A DNA stretch of 33,138 bases from an uncultured bacterium (GTDB lineage Bacteria > Bacillota > Limnochordia > DTU080 > JAAYLA01). Below the pieces are notes generated by a model. That model saw only the letters and a list, made by a program, of their open reading frames with translations. It was not told where the DNA came from and did not search any database. The first letter of the stretch is position 1; every line of letters begins with the position of its first letter. The position numbers were made by a program, and so were the translations under genes. This document shows, one piece after another, positions 1-6,693 of the stretch. The DNA lies in NCBI GenBank assembly GCA_937983075.1, contig CALKAQ010000028.1, positions 1 to 33,138 of the forward strand, in the 5' to 3' direction.

Positions 1-137
1 CGACCCTGGATGCGGGGCTTGATATCGGATCGCAACGTCTGAATCAGACAGGTTCTGTTTACAACCGCAGGGGTTCCGTTAACGATCTTGGCCAGGGCCG
101 CGCAGCGACGCTGGCTAATGCTCTTGCGCGCAGGCAT
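1..137 (-). CDS. Partial hypothetical protein (N-terminal part, runs off left edge)
   Basis: An open frame reads leftward from an ATG at 135-137 and stays open to the edge (about 45 residues). It is preceded by a strong AAGGAGG site about 7 bases upstream (complement of 145-151), which is the main reason to believe it. The peptide begins MPARKSISQRR and is basic, with several Arg/Lys and two Cys. I do not recognise the family, and the fragment is too short to assign. An 18-bp imperfect palindrome lies 89-106 bases upstream of the start and could be an operator for it. Confidence 0.45.
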   Translation of the reverse strand, partial: MPARKSISQRRCAALAKIVNGTPAVVNRTCLIQTLRSDIKPRIQG

Positions 138-225
138 GACGAGACCTCCTTCTCCTGGCCTGGAAATTCGGTTCATGGGGTATTTGGTCTAGACTATGCG
201 AAAGTAGGAAAATGGTGCGAGCCGG

Positions 226-243
226 TTGACCTGATCATGTCAA
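226..243. promoter_or_regulatory. 18-bp imperfect palindrome, possible operator
   Basis: TTGACCTGATCATGTCAA is an inverted repeat with half-sites TTGAC and GTCAA around a TGATCA core; only one symmetric base pair is off. It lies in the gap between the left-edge gene and the 3' end of fhs, upstream of the left-edge gene. Dyads of this size are typical of dimeric helix-turn-helix regulators. No regulator is identified, and chance occurrence is possible. Confidence 0.3.
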
Positions 244-323
244 ACAGGGGAACGACGTGACAGCCAGATTGCTGTGGGGGCACTCGGTTTATTAGCTGAG
301 CTTCAGCATCGGGGTACAATGAT

Positions 324-354
324 GTTGGCCGTCGCATAAAGCGCGACGGCCAAC
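324..354 (-). terminator. Hairpin terminator downstream of fhs
   Basis: A perfect 12-bp stem (GTTGGCCGTCGC at 324-335, complement at 343-354) closes a 7-base loop. It sits 35 bases beyond the fhs stop codon. On the minus strand it is followed by a weakly T-rich stretch, so it is either a moderate intrinsic terminator or an mRNA-stabilising hairpin. Confidence 0.65.
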
Positions 355-389
355 CTATGCCCGGTGGTGGGTGTGAGGTTGTACTCGGC

Positions 390-2054
390 TTAAATTAAGT
401 TGTGAATCCGTCCGTCTTCATCGATGTCGATACGAAGGGCGGCTGGAGCTTTGGGCAGACCCGGCATCGTCATGATGTTTCCGGCGAGGCAGACTAGGAA
501 GCCGGCTCCCAAGGAGGCGCGCACTTCGCGAATGGTCAGCGTCCAGTCGGTCGGAACGCCTTTCAGGGCAGGGTTGTCTGATACGGAATGCTGTGTTTTG
601 GCCATGCAAATGGGCAAGTTGCCATATCCCAACTCCGTGAAACGGTTGATGGCGGCTTCAGCCTCGCTTGTGTAGCGAACCCCTTTGGCGCCGTAAATTT
701 GGGTGGCGAGCACCTCGATTTTTTCTTTGATGCTCAAGTTCCAGTCATAGGCTGGTTTGAAGTGGTTTTCCTGGTTTTCCAGTGCTTCAAGCACCGTTTC
801 GGCCAGCTCAATTCCACCTCGACCGCCCTCGGCAAACACGCGGGAGACGGCCACCGGTACGTTTTGCGTCTTGCAATGTTGACGGATGAGATCGATTTCG
901 GCAGCCGTATCCATGGGGAAGTGATTGATCGCAACTACGATGGGGACGCCAAAACTTCGGAGGACTCGAATATGGTGATCCAGATTTACGAGTCCGCGTT
1001 CAAGTTGCGCAAGTGAGTTGTTGTCTTCGTGATGGGATGATTCCCCGTGCATCATAAGAGAGCGCACAGAGCAGACGAGCACGGCGACGTCGGGTGTCAG
1101 GCCCGAGTAACCGTGTACGATGTCGAAAAACTTTTCCGCACCGAGATCGGAAGCAAACCCGCCTTCAGTTACTACATAGTCGCACAGCTTTAACGCAAGG
1201 CGTGTTGCGATAACGGAACTGTTGCCATGTGCGATGTTGGCAAACGGACCGCCGTGAATGAACGCGGGCTGTCCTTCGCATGTTTGCACCAGATTGGGTT
1301 TGATTGCGTCCTTGAGCAAAACGGCCATCGCTCCGGTGACACCGAGTTGATGGGCGTATACCGGTTCTTGATCGTATGTATAGCCAATAAGCATTCGGCC
1401 GAGGCGGGTTTTGAGGTCAGCCAGGTCGTTTGCGAGACATAAAATGGCCATGATTTCAGAAGCAACGGTAATGTCAAAGCCGCTTTCTCTCGGTATTCCG
1501 TTGGTCGGTCCGCCAAGACCGACAACGATCTGCCGCAGTTGACGATCGTTCATGTCCATCACGCGTCGCCATAACACGCGCCGGGGATCGATGCCCAGCT
1601 TGTTGCCGTGATGAATGTGGTTGTCGATGGCTGCAGCGAGAAGATTGTGCGCCGAGCCGACGGCATGAATGTCGCCGGTGAAGTGGAGATTGATATCTTC
1701 CATCGGTACGAGGTGAGCTCGTCCGCCACCGGCGGCCCCGCCTTTGATGCCAAATGTGGGTCCTAAAGACGGTTCTCGCAGACAGACGGCGACTTTCTTG
1801 CCCATAGCCCCCAGTGCTTCGGTGAGACCGATAGACGTGACGGTCTTACCCTCGCCGGCCGGCGTAGCGGTGATTGCTGTCACATAGATGAGCTTACCTT
1901 GAGGATGATCGTTGAGCCGATCGTTGATCTTGAGATTGATTTTGGCTTTGTTGTATCCATATGGTTCGAGTTCGTCCGGAAGAATGCCAATTTCCAAAGC
2001 GATATCGGCGATAGAACGCACACTGCCACCTTGAACCGTGTTCGACACTGACAC
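390..2054 (-). CDS. fhs: Formate-tetrahydrofolate ligase
   Basis: Formyltetrahydrofolate synthetase makes 10-formyl-THF from formate, THF and ATP in the cytoplasm, the entry step of the folate one-carbon branch. The protein is 554 residues with the chosen start, normal for the family (about 555-560). The ATP-binding P-loop-like TPAGEGKT is at residues 64-71, followed by REPSLGPTFGIKGGAAGGG, both family hallmarks; the C-terminal half aligns by eye throughout. An in-frame GTG at 2103-2105 would add 17 residues, but the GTG at 2052-2054 has AAAGGAG (complement of 2063-2069) 8 bases upstream, so I use that. It stands alone on the minus strand. It could serve acetogenic carbon metabolism or simply purine and Met-tRNA formylation; no other Wood-Ljungdahl gene is in view. 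Confidence 0.96.
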   Translation of the reverse strand: MSVSNTVQGGSVRSIADIALEIGILPDELEPYGYNKAKINLKINDRLNDHPQGKLIYVTAITATPAGEGKTVTSIGLTEALGAMGKKVAVCLREPSLGPTFGIKGGAAGGGRAHLVPMEDINLHFTGDIHAVGSAHNLLAAAIDNHIHHGNKLGIDPRRVLWRRVMDMNDRQLRQIVVGLGGPTNGIPRESGFDITVASEIMAILCLANDLADLKTRLGRMLIGYTYDQEPVYAHQLGVTGAMAVLLKDAIKPNLVQTCEGQPAFIHGGPFANIAHGNSSVIATRLALKLCDYVVTEGGFASDLGAEKFFDIVHGYSGLTPDVAVLVCSVRSLMMHGESSHHEDNNSLAQLERGLVNLDHHIRVLRSFGVPIVVAINHFPMDTAAEIDLIRQHCKTQNVPVAVSRVFAEGGRGGIELAETVLEALENQENHFKPAYDWNLSIKEKIEVLATQIYGAKGVRYTSEAEAAINRFTELGYGNLPICMAKTQHSVSDNPALKGVPTDWTLTIREVRASLGAGFLVCLAGNIMTMPGLPKAPAALRIDIDEDGRIHNLI

Positions 2055-2288
2055 AGGCAAAGCTCCTTTAAACGAGATATTCCGACAATCTTTTTCGGTG
2101 ATCACGCCATTGATTCGGCAATGTAGATGCTTTTCGGTTTTGGGACTGTGACAAAATTAGACACTCTTGGAGGAGAACCTTTTGTTGGTTGATGTGATGC
2201 GCCAGTTTAAAAATGGTATGAACGAACTATAGGGGCAGCATGCCGATGATGTAGGGGAAATGAGCCAAATCGATTCGGGGATTGAGGC
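2055..2288. other. Non-coding gap between fhs and the CRISPR array
   Basis: About 230 bases without a convincing gene. It must hold the fhs promoter (minus strand), but I find no clear -35/-10 pair. On the plus strand a GGAGGAG (2169-2175) precedes a 15-codon frame (2185-2232) that I do not accept as a gene. The end nearest the array would be the trailer side if the array is read leftward. Confidence 0.5.
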
Positions 2289-2560
2289 GGTCTATCCCCG
2301 CGCATGCGGGGTAGAGCGCCGCTTTCTGGCGGTTAGCGTTTGTCTTCGGGGTCTATCCCCGCGCATGCGGGGTAGAGGACCCGCCAGCCGCTGTCGTGAC
2401 TGGTCAGCTGGGTCTATCCCCGCGCATGCGGGGTAGAGTATCATCCCCTGGCGGGACCTGGTTATCATCGAGGTCTATCCCCGCGCATGCGGGGTAGAGT
2501 TGCCGTGCATTGCCTCACGCATCCGCTCCAAGGGTCTATCCCCGCGCATGCGGGGTAGAG
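2289..2560 (-). CRISPR. CRISPR array, 5 repeats of 28 bp and 4 spacers of 33 bp (type I-E-like repeat)
   Basis: Repeats lie at 2289-2316, 2350-2377, 2411-2438, 2472-2499 and 2533-2560. They are identical and spaced exactly 61 bases apart. Spacers are 2317-2349, 2378-2410, 2439-2471 and 2500-2532, each 33 bp and unrelated to one another. The repeat core CCCCGCGCATGCGGGG folds into a 6-bp GC stem with a 4-base loop. In the reverse complement the repeat ends GGGGATAGACC, close to the GGGGATAAACC end of type I-E repeats, which gives the crRNA 5' handle. Together with the AT-rich flank on the right, this suggests transcription on the minus strand. No cas gene is present in this window. Confidence 0.97.
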
Positions 2561-2610
2561 TCTTGACAATTCCAAAACCCTACTTTAAAATCAAATACTT
2601 TTATAAAACC
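2561..2610 (-). promoter_or_regulatory. Putative CRISPR leader (AT-rich)
   Basis: The 50 bases to the right of the last repeat are strikingly AT-rich compared with their surroundings. This fits a leader adjoining the newest repeat if the array is read leftward. On the minus strand there are TATAAA- and TAAAGT-like hexamers but no clear -35. The assignment rests on repeat polarity plus base composition. Confidence 0.5.
2563..2591 (+). promoter_or_regulatory. Near-consensus sigma-A promoter pointing away from the array
   Basis: TTGACA at 2563-2568 and TAAAAT at 2586-2591 are separated by exactly 17 bases. The -35 is perfect and the -10 matches 5 of 6. The -35 starts 2 bases after the last CRISPR repeat, inside the proposed leader, and reads rightward. 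It could transcribe the remnant at 2618-2752 and the membrane protein at 2886. Confidence 0.55.
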
Positions 2611-2617
2611 CATTCCG

Positions 2618-2752
2618 TTGCTCCGGATCGAGCAGGCTTACTTCTCCAATTCGTTGCATTTTGAAGGATTCCTGCGAAAGCTCTATAATCCGGGTAACCC
2701 CGGAACCCATGACAAACCAGAAGATGAGCCGAGCAATCCGGTCAAAGCCTGA
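2618..2752 (+). pseudogene. Possible 3' gene remnant or small ORF
   Basis: A frame open from 2567 ends at TGA 2750-2752. From the TTG at 2618 it gives 44 residues, including EGFLRKLYNPGNPGTHDKPEDEP, with coding-like codon use and a hydrophilic, proline- and acid-rich tail like a protein C-terminus. Neither TTG (2618, 2654) has a ribosome binding site. It therefore looks more like the surviving 3' end of a gene cut by array or leader insertion than an intact gene. The family is unrecognised. Confidence 0.25.
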
Positions 2753-2885
2753 GCTTCAGACGTTGTGGTTTCTTCCTTCGACATGAGCCTCGCCACGTTG
2801 TACGGCCAAGAGGGAAGATACGCGGTGTGGTAGAAAAGCTTATCTGCTTGCAATCATTTCGACTCAGACGGCATGGTGTATTCAG
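2753..2885. other. Non-coding gap upstream of the ABC-2-like permease
   Basis: I see no gene, clear promoter or terminator here. With the two preceding entries it makes up the roughly 325 bases between the array and the next confident gene. Confidence 0.4.
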
Positions 2886-3548
2886 GTGAGAGATGCGATC
2901 CGGGTGTTGTGGCTGGTATATGAGAGGTTTGCTGCCGATTGGATTAACATGCTGCCTTTTCTTTTGTTCATTATTTTTTTGAACTCGCCGTGGATTGGAG
3001 CGGGAGCGGAAGCGCCGCTGGTGCTCATTTCAATTTTCGCCATGGCTTTCACCTTCCGCATTCTTTCCCACGACGAACAACACTGCAATCGCATCGCTTC
3101 CAACGGGCAGCCTGTCCCCGTGAAAACCGCCGTCACAGTGAAGTACGCGTTTCACATCGCCGCTGGCATGTGTATCATAGCGGCCGCTGCACTTGCCAGA
3201 GTTGTACTTGCCGATGTTCCACTATGGGCTGCCGCTTTGCAAACATTGCCGCCTCTCGCGGTTTTCGTCATCTTCGTTTCCGTCTTCTTCCCCTTGTATT
3301 ATCGGTACGGCATGGAGCCGATTCGGATTGCGATGGCCGTCTATTTGCTCGCTTTGCTTCTTGCGCTCCCGCTGTTGGACGAGTTGGCGAAAAAACACGC
3401 CTTTTGGGGGATGCTTGACGTCGTTCAATCCCTTCCGGCATTCCCTTTGCGTTTGGTGTTGGCGTGCGGCACCTTCGTTGGCTTGCTCGTGTCGTGGGGC
3501 TTGTCGGTTCGTTGGCACGCCCGGACGGAACAAGCACGAGCAAGCTGA
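2886..3548 (+). CDS. Multi-pass membrane protein, ABC-2-type permease-like
   Basis: A 220-residue hydrophobic protein with about six predicted membrane spans (near residues 22-35, 43-58, 84-106, 110-130, 137-157 and 176-200). After span 2 it carries the segment HDEQHCNRIASNGQPVPVK (residues 62-80), leading into a KY and a new span. This resembles the Asp/Glu-Lys ... SLPV-x-R ... KY layout of ABC-2 permeases of the PF13346 type, as in small peptide exporters. Such permeases need an ATPase partner, and none is next to it, so a stand-alone role or an unlinked partner must be assumed. The start is uncertain: the GTG at 2886 has no good ribosome binding site. Base composition is lower in GC than the later part of the window. 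Confidence 0.6.
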   Translation: MRDAIRVLWLVYERFAADWINMLPFLLFIIFLNSPWIGAGAEAPLVLISIFAMAFTFRILSHDEQHCNRIASNGQPVPVKTAVTVKYAFHIAAGMCIIAAAALARVVLADVPLWAAALQTLPPLAVFVIFVSVFFPLYYRYGMEPIRIAMAVYLLALLLALPLLDELAKKHAFWGMLDVVQSLPAFPLRLVLACGTFVGLLVSWGLSVRWHARTEQARAS

Positions 3549-3859
3549 TGAACAGCCCGTGGGGCGGCGTATGGTTTGAATCGCTTTGCTGCTGCCATAA
3601 CTTCAATGCCGAAAGCGTCGTCATTTAGAAACCGGGTCCAAGCGAGACATGGCTTGGATCGAAAGGGCTAAAATAGGTGATACGGGCGAATCTTGCTTCA
3701 TTAATCTGACAGGAGTTTAGACAATTCGGTTCGAAATAGAACCGAAGACAGTTGTCCCTACTGTCAAGGTGGGGAACTTGGTAAAATCTCCATAATCTAT
3801 TGCGCTTGTCCAGTGGCGCATGATGTCCAGTTTCAAAGTCAAGGCGAGGTGTTTGATCA
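3549..3859. other. 311-base intergenic region with structured RNA potential
   Basis: No convincing gene. It contains the nested and competing hairpins described separately at 3720-3765. A TAAAAT hexamer lies at 3782-3787 without a properly spaced -35. The 5' end of the bdbD-like mRNA probably lies here. Confidence 0.5.
3720..3765 (+). promoter_or_regulatory. Nested/competing hairpins, possible leader RNA element
   Basis: TTCGGTTC (3725-3732) pairs perfectly with GAACCGAA (3739-3746) over a 6-base loop. The flanking GACAA (3720-3724) pairs with TTGTC (3752-3756), leaving a 5-base side bulge (3747-3751). The alternative stem GACAGT (3747-3752) with ACTGTC (3760-3765) would break the outer stem. 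Mutually exclusive stems upstream of a gene are typical of attenuators, but no ligand class is recognised. Confidence 0.35.
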
Positions 3860-4543
3860 TTGAGTAAAAATCGCAGCCGCTCGCGCAGGAACAAAGGTCT
3901 TCAGCAAGCCATTGTAGCCGGTGTCATTCTCGCAGTTGCTCTCGTCGGTATTCAGCTGTGGGCGAACAGGTCGGTAGCTTATTACGAAGGCATTCCTCAG
4001 TCAGGTACAACGCTTGGCAATCCGGACGCTCCGGTAGAAGTCGTCGAATACTTCGATTTCCAGTGCCCCGTTTGCCAAACCGCATCGAATTCCATTGTAA
4101 AGCCGATTGTTGAAAAATATGTTGCGACTGGCGATGTCAAGTTTACCTACAAGTTCTTCCCCATTCTCGATGATCCGAACCGAGGCGTTTTCGAATCGAC
4201 CCGATCGGCCATTGCAGCCTATTGTGCCGCTGAACAAAACCTATTCTGGCCTTATCAACGCATTTTGTTCGCTCGTAGGGGAACGGGCAACCGCGGGGAA
4301 TACTCCGATCGCAACTTGATCGCCTTTGCCCGGAGAGCCGGTCTGGATATGGATAAATTCAATGAGTGCTTCAACAGTGACTACGCGCAAGCGTATATCG
4401 AAAATGAACACTTCAAGGCCGTTCAGCTTGGATTGCCGGGCACGCCGGTGTTCTTCGTGAACAACCAACCCGTACTGAACACCAGCTTGCGTGACATTGA
4501 ACAGGCCATTGAGGAGGCGCTCGCCAGTGCAAGAGCTCAGTAG
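3860..4543 (+). CDS. Membrane-anchored DsbA-like thiol oxidoreductase (BdbD type)
   Basis: An extracytoplasmic disulfide oxidase that should introduce disulfides into exported proteins. A basic N-terminus (residues 1-13, rich in Arg/Lys/Ser) is followed by one membrane span (about 15-34). Next comes a thioredoxin-fold domain whose active site reads FDFQCPVC, with redox cysteines C69 and C72. LPGTPVFF near the C-terminus holds the cis-proline typical of the fold. It starts at TTG 3860, with AGGCGAGG about 10 bases upstream. The length of 227 residues is normal for BdbD/DsbA proteins with an anchor. The next gene, a VKOR homologue, overlaps its 3' end, so the two should be co-translated and act as an oxidase and its re-oxidising partner. 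Confidence 0.9.
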   Translation: MSKNRSRSRRNKGLQQAIVAGVILAVALVGIQLWANRSVAYYEGIPQSGTTLGNPDAPVEVVEYFDFQCPVCQTASNSIVKPIVEKYVATGDVKFTYKFFPILDDPNRGVFESTRSAIAAYCAAEQNLFWPYQRILFARRGTGNRGEYSDRNLIAFARRAGLDMDKFNECFNSDYAQAYIENEHFKAVQLGLPGTPVFFVNNQPVLNTSLRDIEQAIEEALASARAQ

Positions 4544-5000
4544 TCCGGCCCTTGTAAAGTCCGCTCAGCGAGCTCGCAGCAAACTCGGTTATGCCCTGAT
4601 CATACTGCCGCTGATTGGCCTGATCATTTCAGGCTACTTGTGGAGTGCCAAAGCAGGCGCGACCGCGTTTATATGCGGCGGGTTGAGTGATTGCGAAAGC
4701 GTGAACATGAGCTTTTATTCTTCGATTGGCGATATTCCCATCGCCGCCGCAGGCGCCATGGTGTATTTGGCGCTTACGGGTCTGGGCATCGTAACGGTGC
4801 GCCAAGGCCGCAAAGCAAACCCAACGTTAACGATGATTGCCTTTGTACTGGCCTTTGCAGGTGCGCTGTATTCGCTTTATTTGACCGGTGTTGAGGCGTT
4901 TATCCTCCGGGCGTACTGCATATGGTGTGTATGCTCGTGGATTATCATTACGATCCTCGCCGTACTTTGGTGGCGTAGAAATCAAGAGGTTTCAGCGTAA
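4527..5000 (+). CDS. Vitamin K epoxide reductase (VKOR) family protein
   Basis: A membrane enzyme that re-oxidises the adjacent DsbA-like protein and passes electrons to quinone. The 157-residue protein has four or five predicted spans. It has the complete VKOR cysteine set: C50 and C56 in the loop after the first span (CGGLSDCESV) and the catalytic CIWC at C131-C134. The serine/glycine stretch SSIGDIP follows the loop. I start it at GTG 4527 because GAGGAGG (4511-4517) lies 9 bases upstream; a frame open from 4491 would add 12 residues with no such site. It overlaps the end of the DsbA-like gene by 17 bases, which implies translational coupling. The VKOR-DsbA pairing is well known in bacteria lacking DsbB. 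Confidence 0.93.
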   Translation: MQELSSPALVKSAQRARSKLGYALIILPLIGLIISGYLWSAKAGATAFICGGLSDCESVNMSFYSSIGDIPIAAAGAMVYLALTGLGIVTVRQGRKANPTLTMIAFVLAFAGALYSLYLTGVEAFILRAYCIWCVCSWIIITILAVLWWRRNQEVSA

Positions 5001-5046
5001 CATCGCTGTGCTGAAAATAGAGCGCGTGCCTTGCCTCGCTGGGGAA

Positions 5047-5091
5047 AACGAAGGGCATGTGAGTTTCACCGGCACTCGCATGCCCTTCGTT
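5047..5091. terminator. Long hairpin terminator after the DsbA/VKOR pair
   Basis: An 18-bp stem (5047-5064 with 5074-5091) has one G-U wobble and a 9-base loop. There is no U-run on the plus strand, but the minus strand continues with TTTTCCCC. It most likely ends the DsbA-VKOR transcript. The absent U-tract means it might instead act as a 3' stabiliser. Confidence 0.6.
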
Positions 5092-5190
5092 CGCGCCATC
5101 CGGGAAGCGCCCGCGGACAAGGGTGCGATCAGACGACTCAAGGGAGCCGTTTGGCTTCGGTTCGACGAATGAAGGAGGACCTTTGTATCG

Positions 5191-6615
5191 ATGAACGCAA
5201 TTCGCAGCAGCCGTCGAAGTACCGCACTGATGCTGCTTTGCTTGGGGCATCTGATGTGCATTTTGGACATTTCCATCGTCAACATTGCGATTCCATCGAT
5301 TCAAAGGGACTTGGAGCTTCCCACGGCTTCGTTGCAATGGGTTGTCACCGCGTACGTGCTGACGTACGGTGGGTTCTTGCTCGTCGGGGGCAGGTTGGGC
5401 GATCTTTTTGGTCGCCGTCGTATGTTCTTGTTGGGCCTTGCTTGCTTTACGCTCGCGTCGGCTCTCGGCGGCATGGCGTCCAATCCGGCGATGCTCTTTC
5501 TCGCCCGGGCAGGGCAAGGGTTCGGCGGTGCCATTATTACGCCGACGGTCATGTCGTTCATCGCCGGCTTGTATCCGGAAGGGGAAGAGCGCAACCGAGC
5601 TTTAGGGCTGCTGGCGGCCATTGGAGGAGCCGGGTACGCCCTCGGACTTTTGCTCGGCGGTTTGCTGACCAACAGTGTGGGGTGGCGCTGGGTGTTCTAT
5701 ATTAACGTTCCGATAGGGATTCTTGTAATTGTCATGTCGCTTTGGGTGCTGCCCGAGACCAAGCGTGAAGAGAAACCGGTGAATCTTCCGGGAGCGTTGG
5801 TGGCCACGGCAGCTATGGCACTGCTCACGTACTCGTTGTCGGTCGGCGACTATACCGAACTTTGGTCATTCCGAACGCTCGGGCTGTTGGCGGCTTGTGC
5901 CGTGCTCTTCTATTGGCTTGTGCAGGTGGAACGACGAACGGCAAATCCTTTGATTCCGAAAGGATTGTTTCAACACATTCCTCTCGTGCGAGCGGTGCTT
6001 GGTGCGTGTATTTTTGGTGCCATCATTGGGCCGAGCGCTTTGTTTCTCACTTTGTATTTGCAAAACATCCATCAACTCGATTCGCTGCGGACCGGTTTGG
6101 CGTATTTGCCGCAAGAAATTACCGTGTTTTTGTCCGCAAACTTGGCCGGGCATTATGTCAGCCGTTTCGGCACCCGCAATGTTTTGGCGATGGGATTGCT
6201 CAGCTTCGCCATCGGAGCGGCCTGGCTCATGCAGCTCGCTGCCGCCGGAGGATATGCGACCACCGTATTGCCGGCACTTCTCTTTTTAGGCTTCGGTATC
6301 GGGAGCGTGAACGTCGCCGGCACCATTGCTGCCACGGAAGGATTGCCGCAGCTCATGCACGGTGCGTCAACCGGCATTTGGAATACCGGATCACAGGTGG
6401 GTACAGCGCTCGGTTTGGCGGTGTTTACGGCGGTGGCCGAAAGCCGTACGGCGGCGTTGCTGGGCGCATCTGGGGCGCTCGATGTCGCCGCCGCAACCGT
6501 GGCAGGCTACCGCTTGGCGTTTGGCGCAAGTGCCGTAGTCGCGTTGCTGGGGATCGCCGCGCTGTTTGTCATCGGCCGTCGGCGGTTGCGTGACGAAACC
6601 GTGCCTTCGACCTAA
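5191..6615 (+). CDS. MFS transporter, DHA2 (EmrB/QacA) family
   Basis: A proton-driven exporter of the 14-span drug:H+ antiporter 2 family, 474 residues in the inner membrane. Signature segments: LDISIVNIAIP in the first span (motif D1, usual form LDxTIVNVALP), GGRLGDLFGRRR in the first cytoplasmic loop (motif A), and a glycine-rich antiporter stretch GGAGYALGLLLGG around residues 150-163 (motif C region). AAGGAGG at 5172-5178 precedes ATG 5191 by 12 bases. It is a single gene between two hairpins, with no adjacent regulator. Substrate cannot be told from sequence; multidrug or metabolite export are the usual roles. Confidence 0.9.
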   Translation: MNAIRSSRRSTALMLLCLGHLMCILDISIVNIAIPSIQRDLELPTASLQWVVTAYVLTYGGFLLVGGRLGDLFGRRRMFLLGLACFTLASALGGMASNPAMLFLARAGQGFGGAIITPTVMSFIAGLYPEGEERNRALGLLAAIGGAGYALGLLLGGLLTNSVGWRWVFYINVPIGILVIVMSLWVLPETKREEKPVNLPGALVATAAMALLTYSLSVGDYTELWSFRTLGLLAACAVLFYWLVQVERRTANPLIPKGLFQHIPLVRAVLGACIFGAIIGPSALFLTLYLQNIHQLDSLRTGLAYLPQEITVFLSANLAGHYVSRFGTRNVLAMGLLSFAIGAAWLMQLAAAGGYATTVLPALLFLGFGIGSVNVAGTIAATEGLPQLMHGASTGIWNTGSQVGTALGLAVFTAVAESRTAALLGASGALDVAAATVAGYRLAFGASAVVALLGIAALFVIGRRRLRDETVPST

Positions 6616-6655
6616 ATTTCCGGGTGGAAAGGACATCCACCGCTTGTGCGGAATA

Positions 6656-6693
6656 AAGCCAGGTACCCAAAAAATGTGTGAGGTGCCTGGCTT
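6656..6693 (+). terminator. Terminator hairpin of the MFS gene
   Basis: AAGCCAGGTACC (6656-6667) pairs with GGTGCCTGGCTT (6682-6693), with one G-U pair and a 14-base loop, followed by GCCTTTTCC. It lies 40 bases after the MFS stop. It overlaps the first possible start codons of the exonuclease, so either translation starts inside it or the exonuclease starts later. Confidence 0.65.

Noticed and set aside
2185..2232. A 15-codon frame with a GGAGGAG site between fhs and the CRISPR array.
   Set aside because: Too short, no downstream partner and no recognisable motif; the site can arise by chance in purine-rich DNA.
3549..3859. A known riboswitch (T-box, cobalamin, thiamine) ahead of the DsbA-like gene.
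   Set aside because: None of the conserved core sequences of these classes is visible; only generic competing stems are seen.
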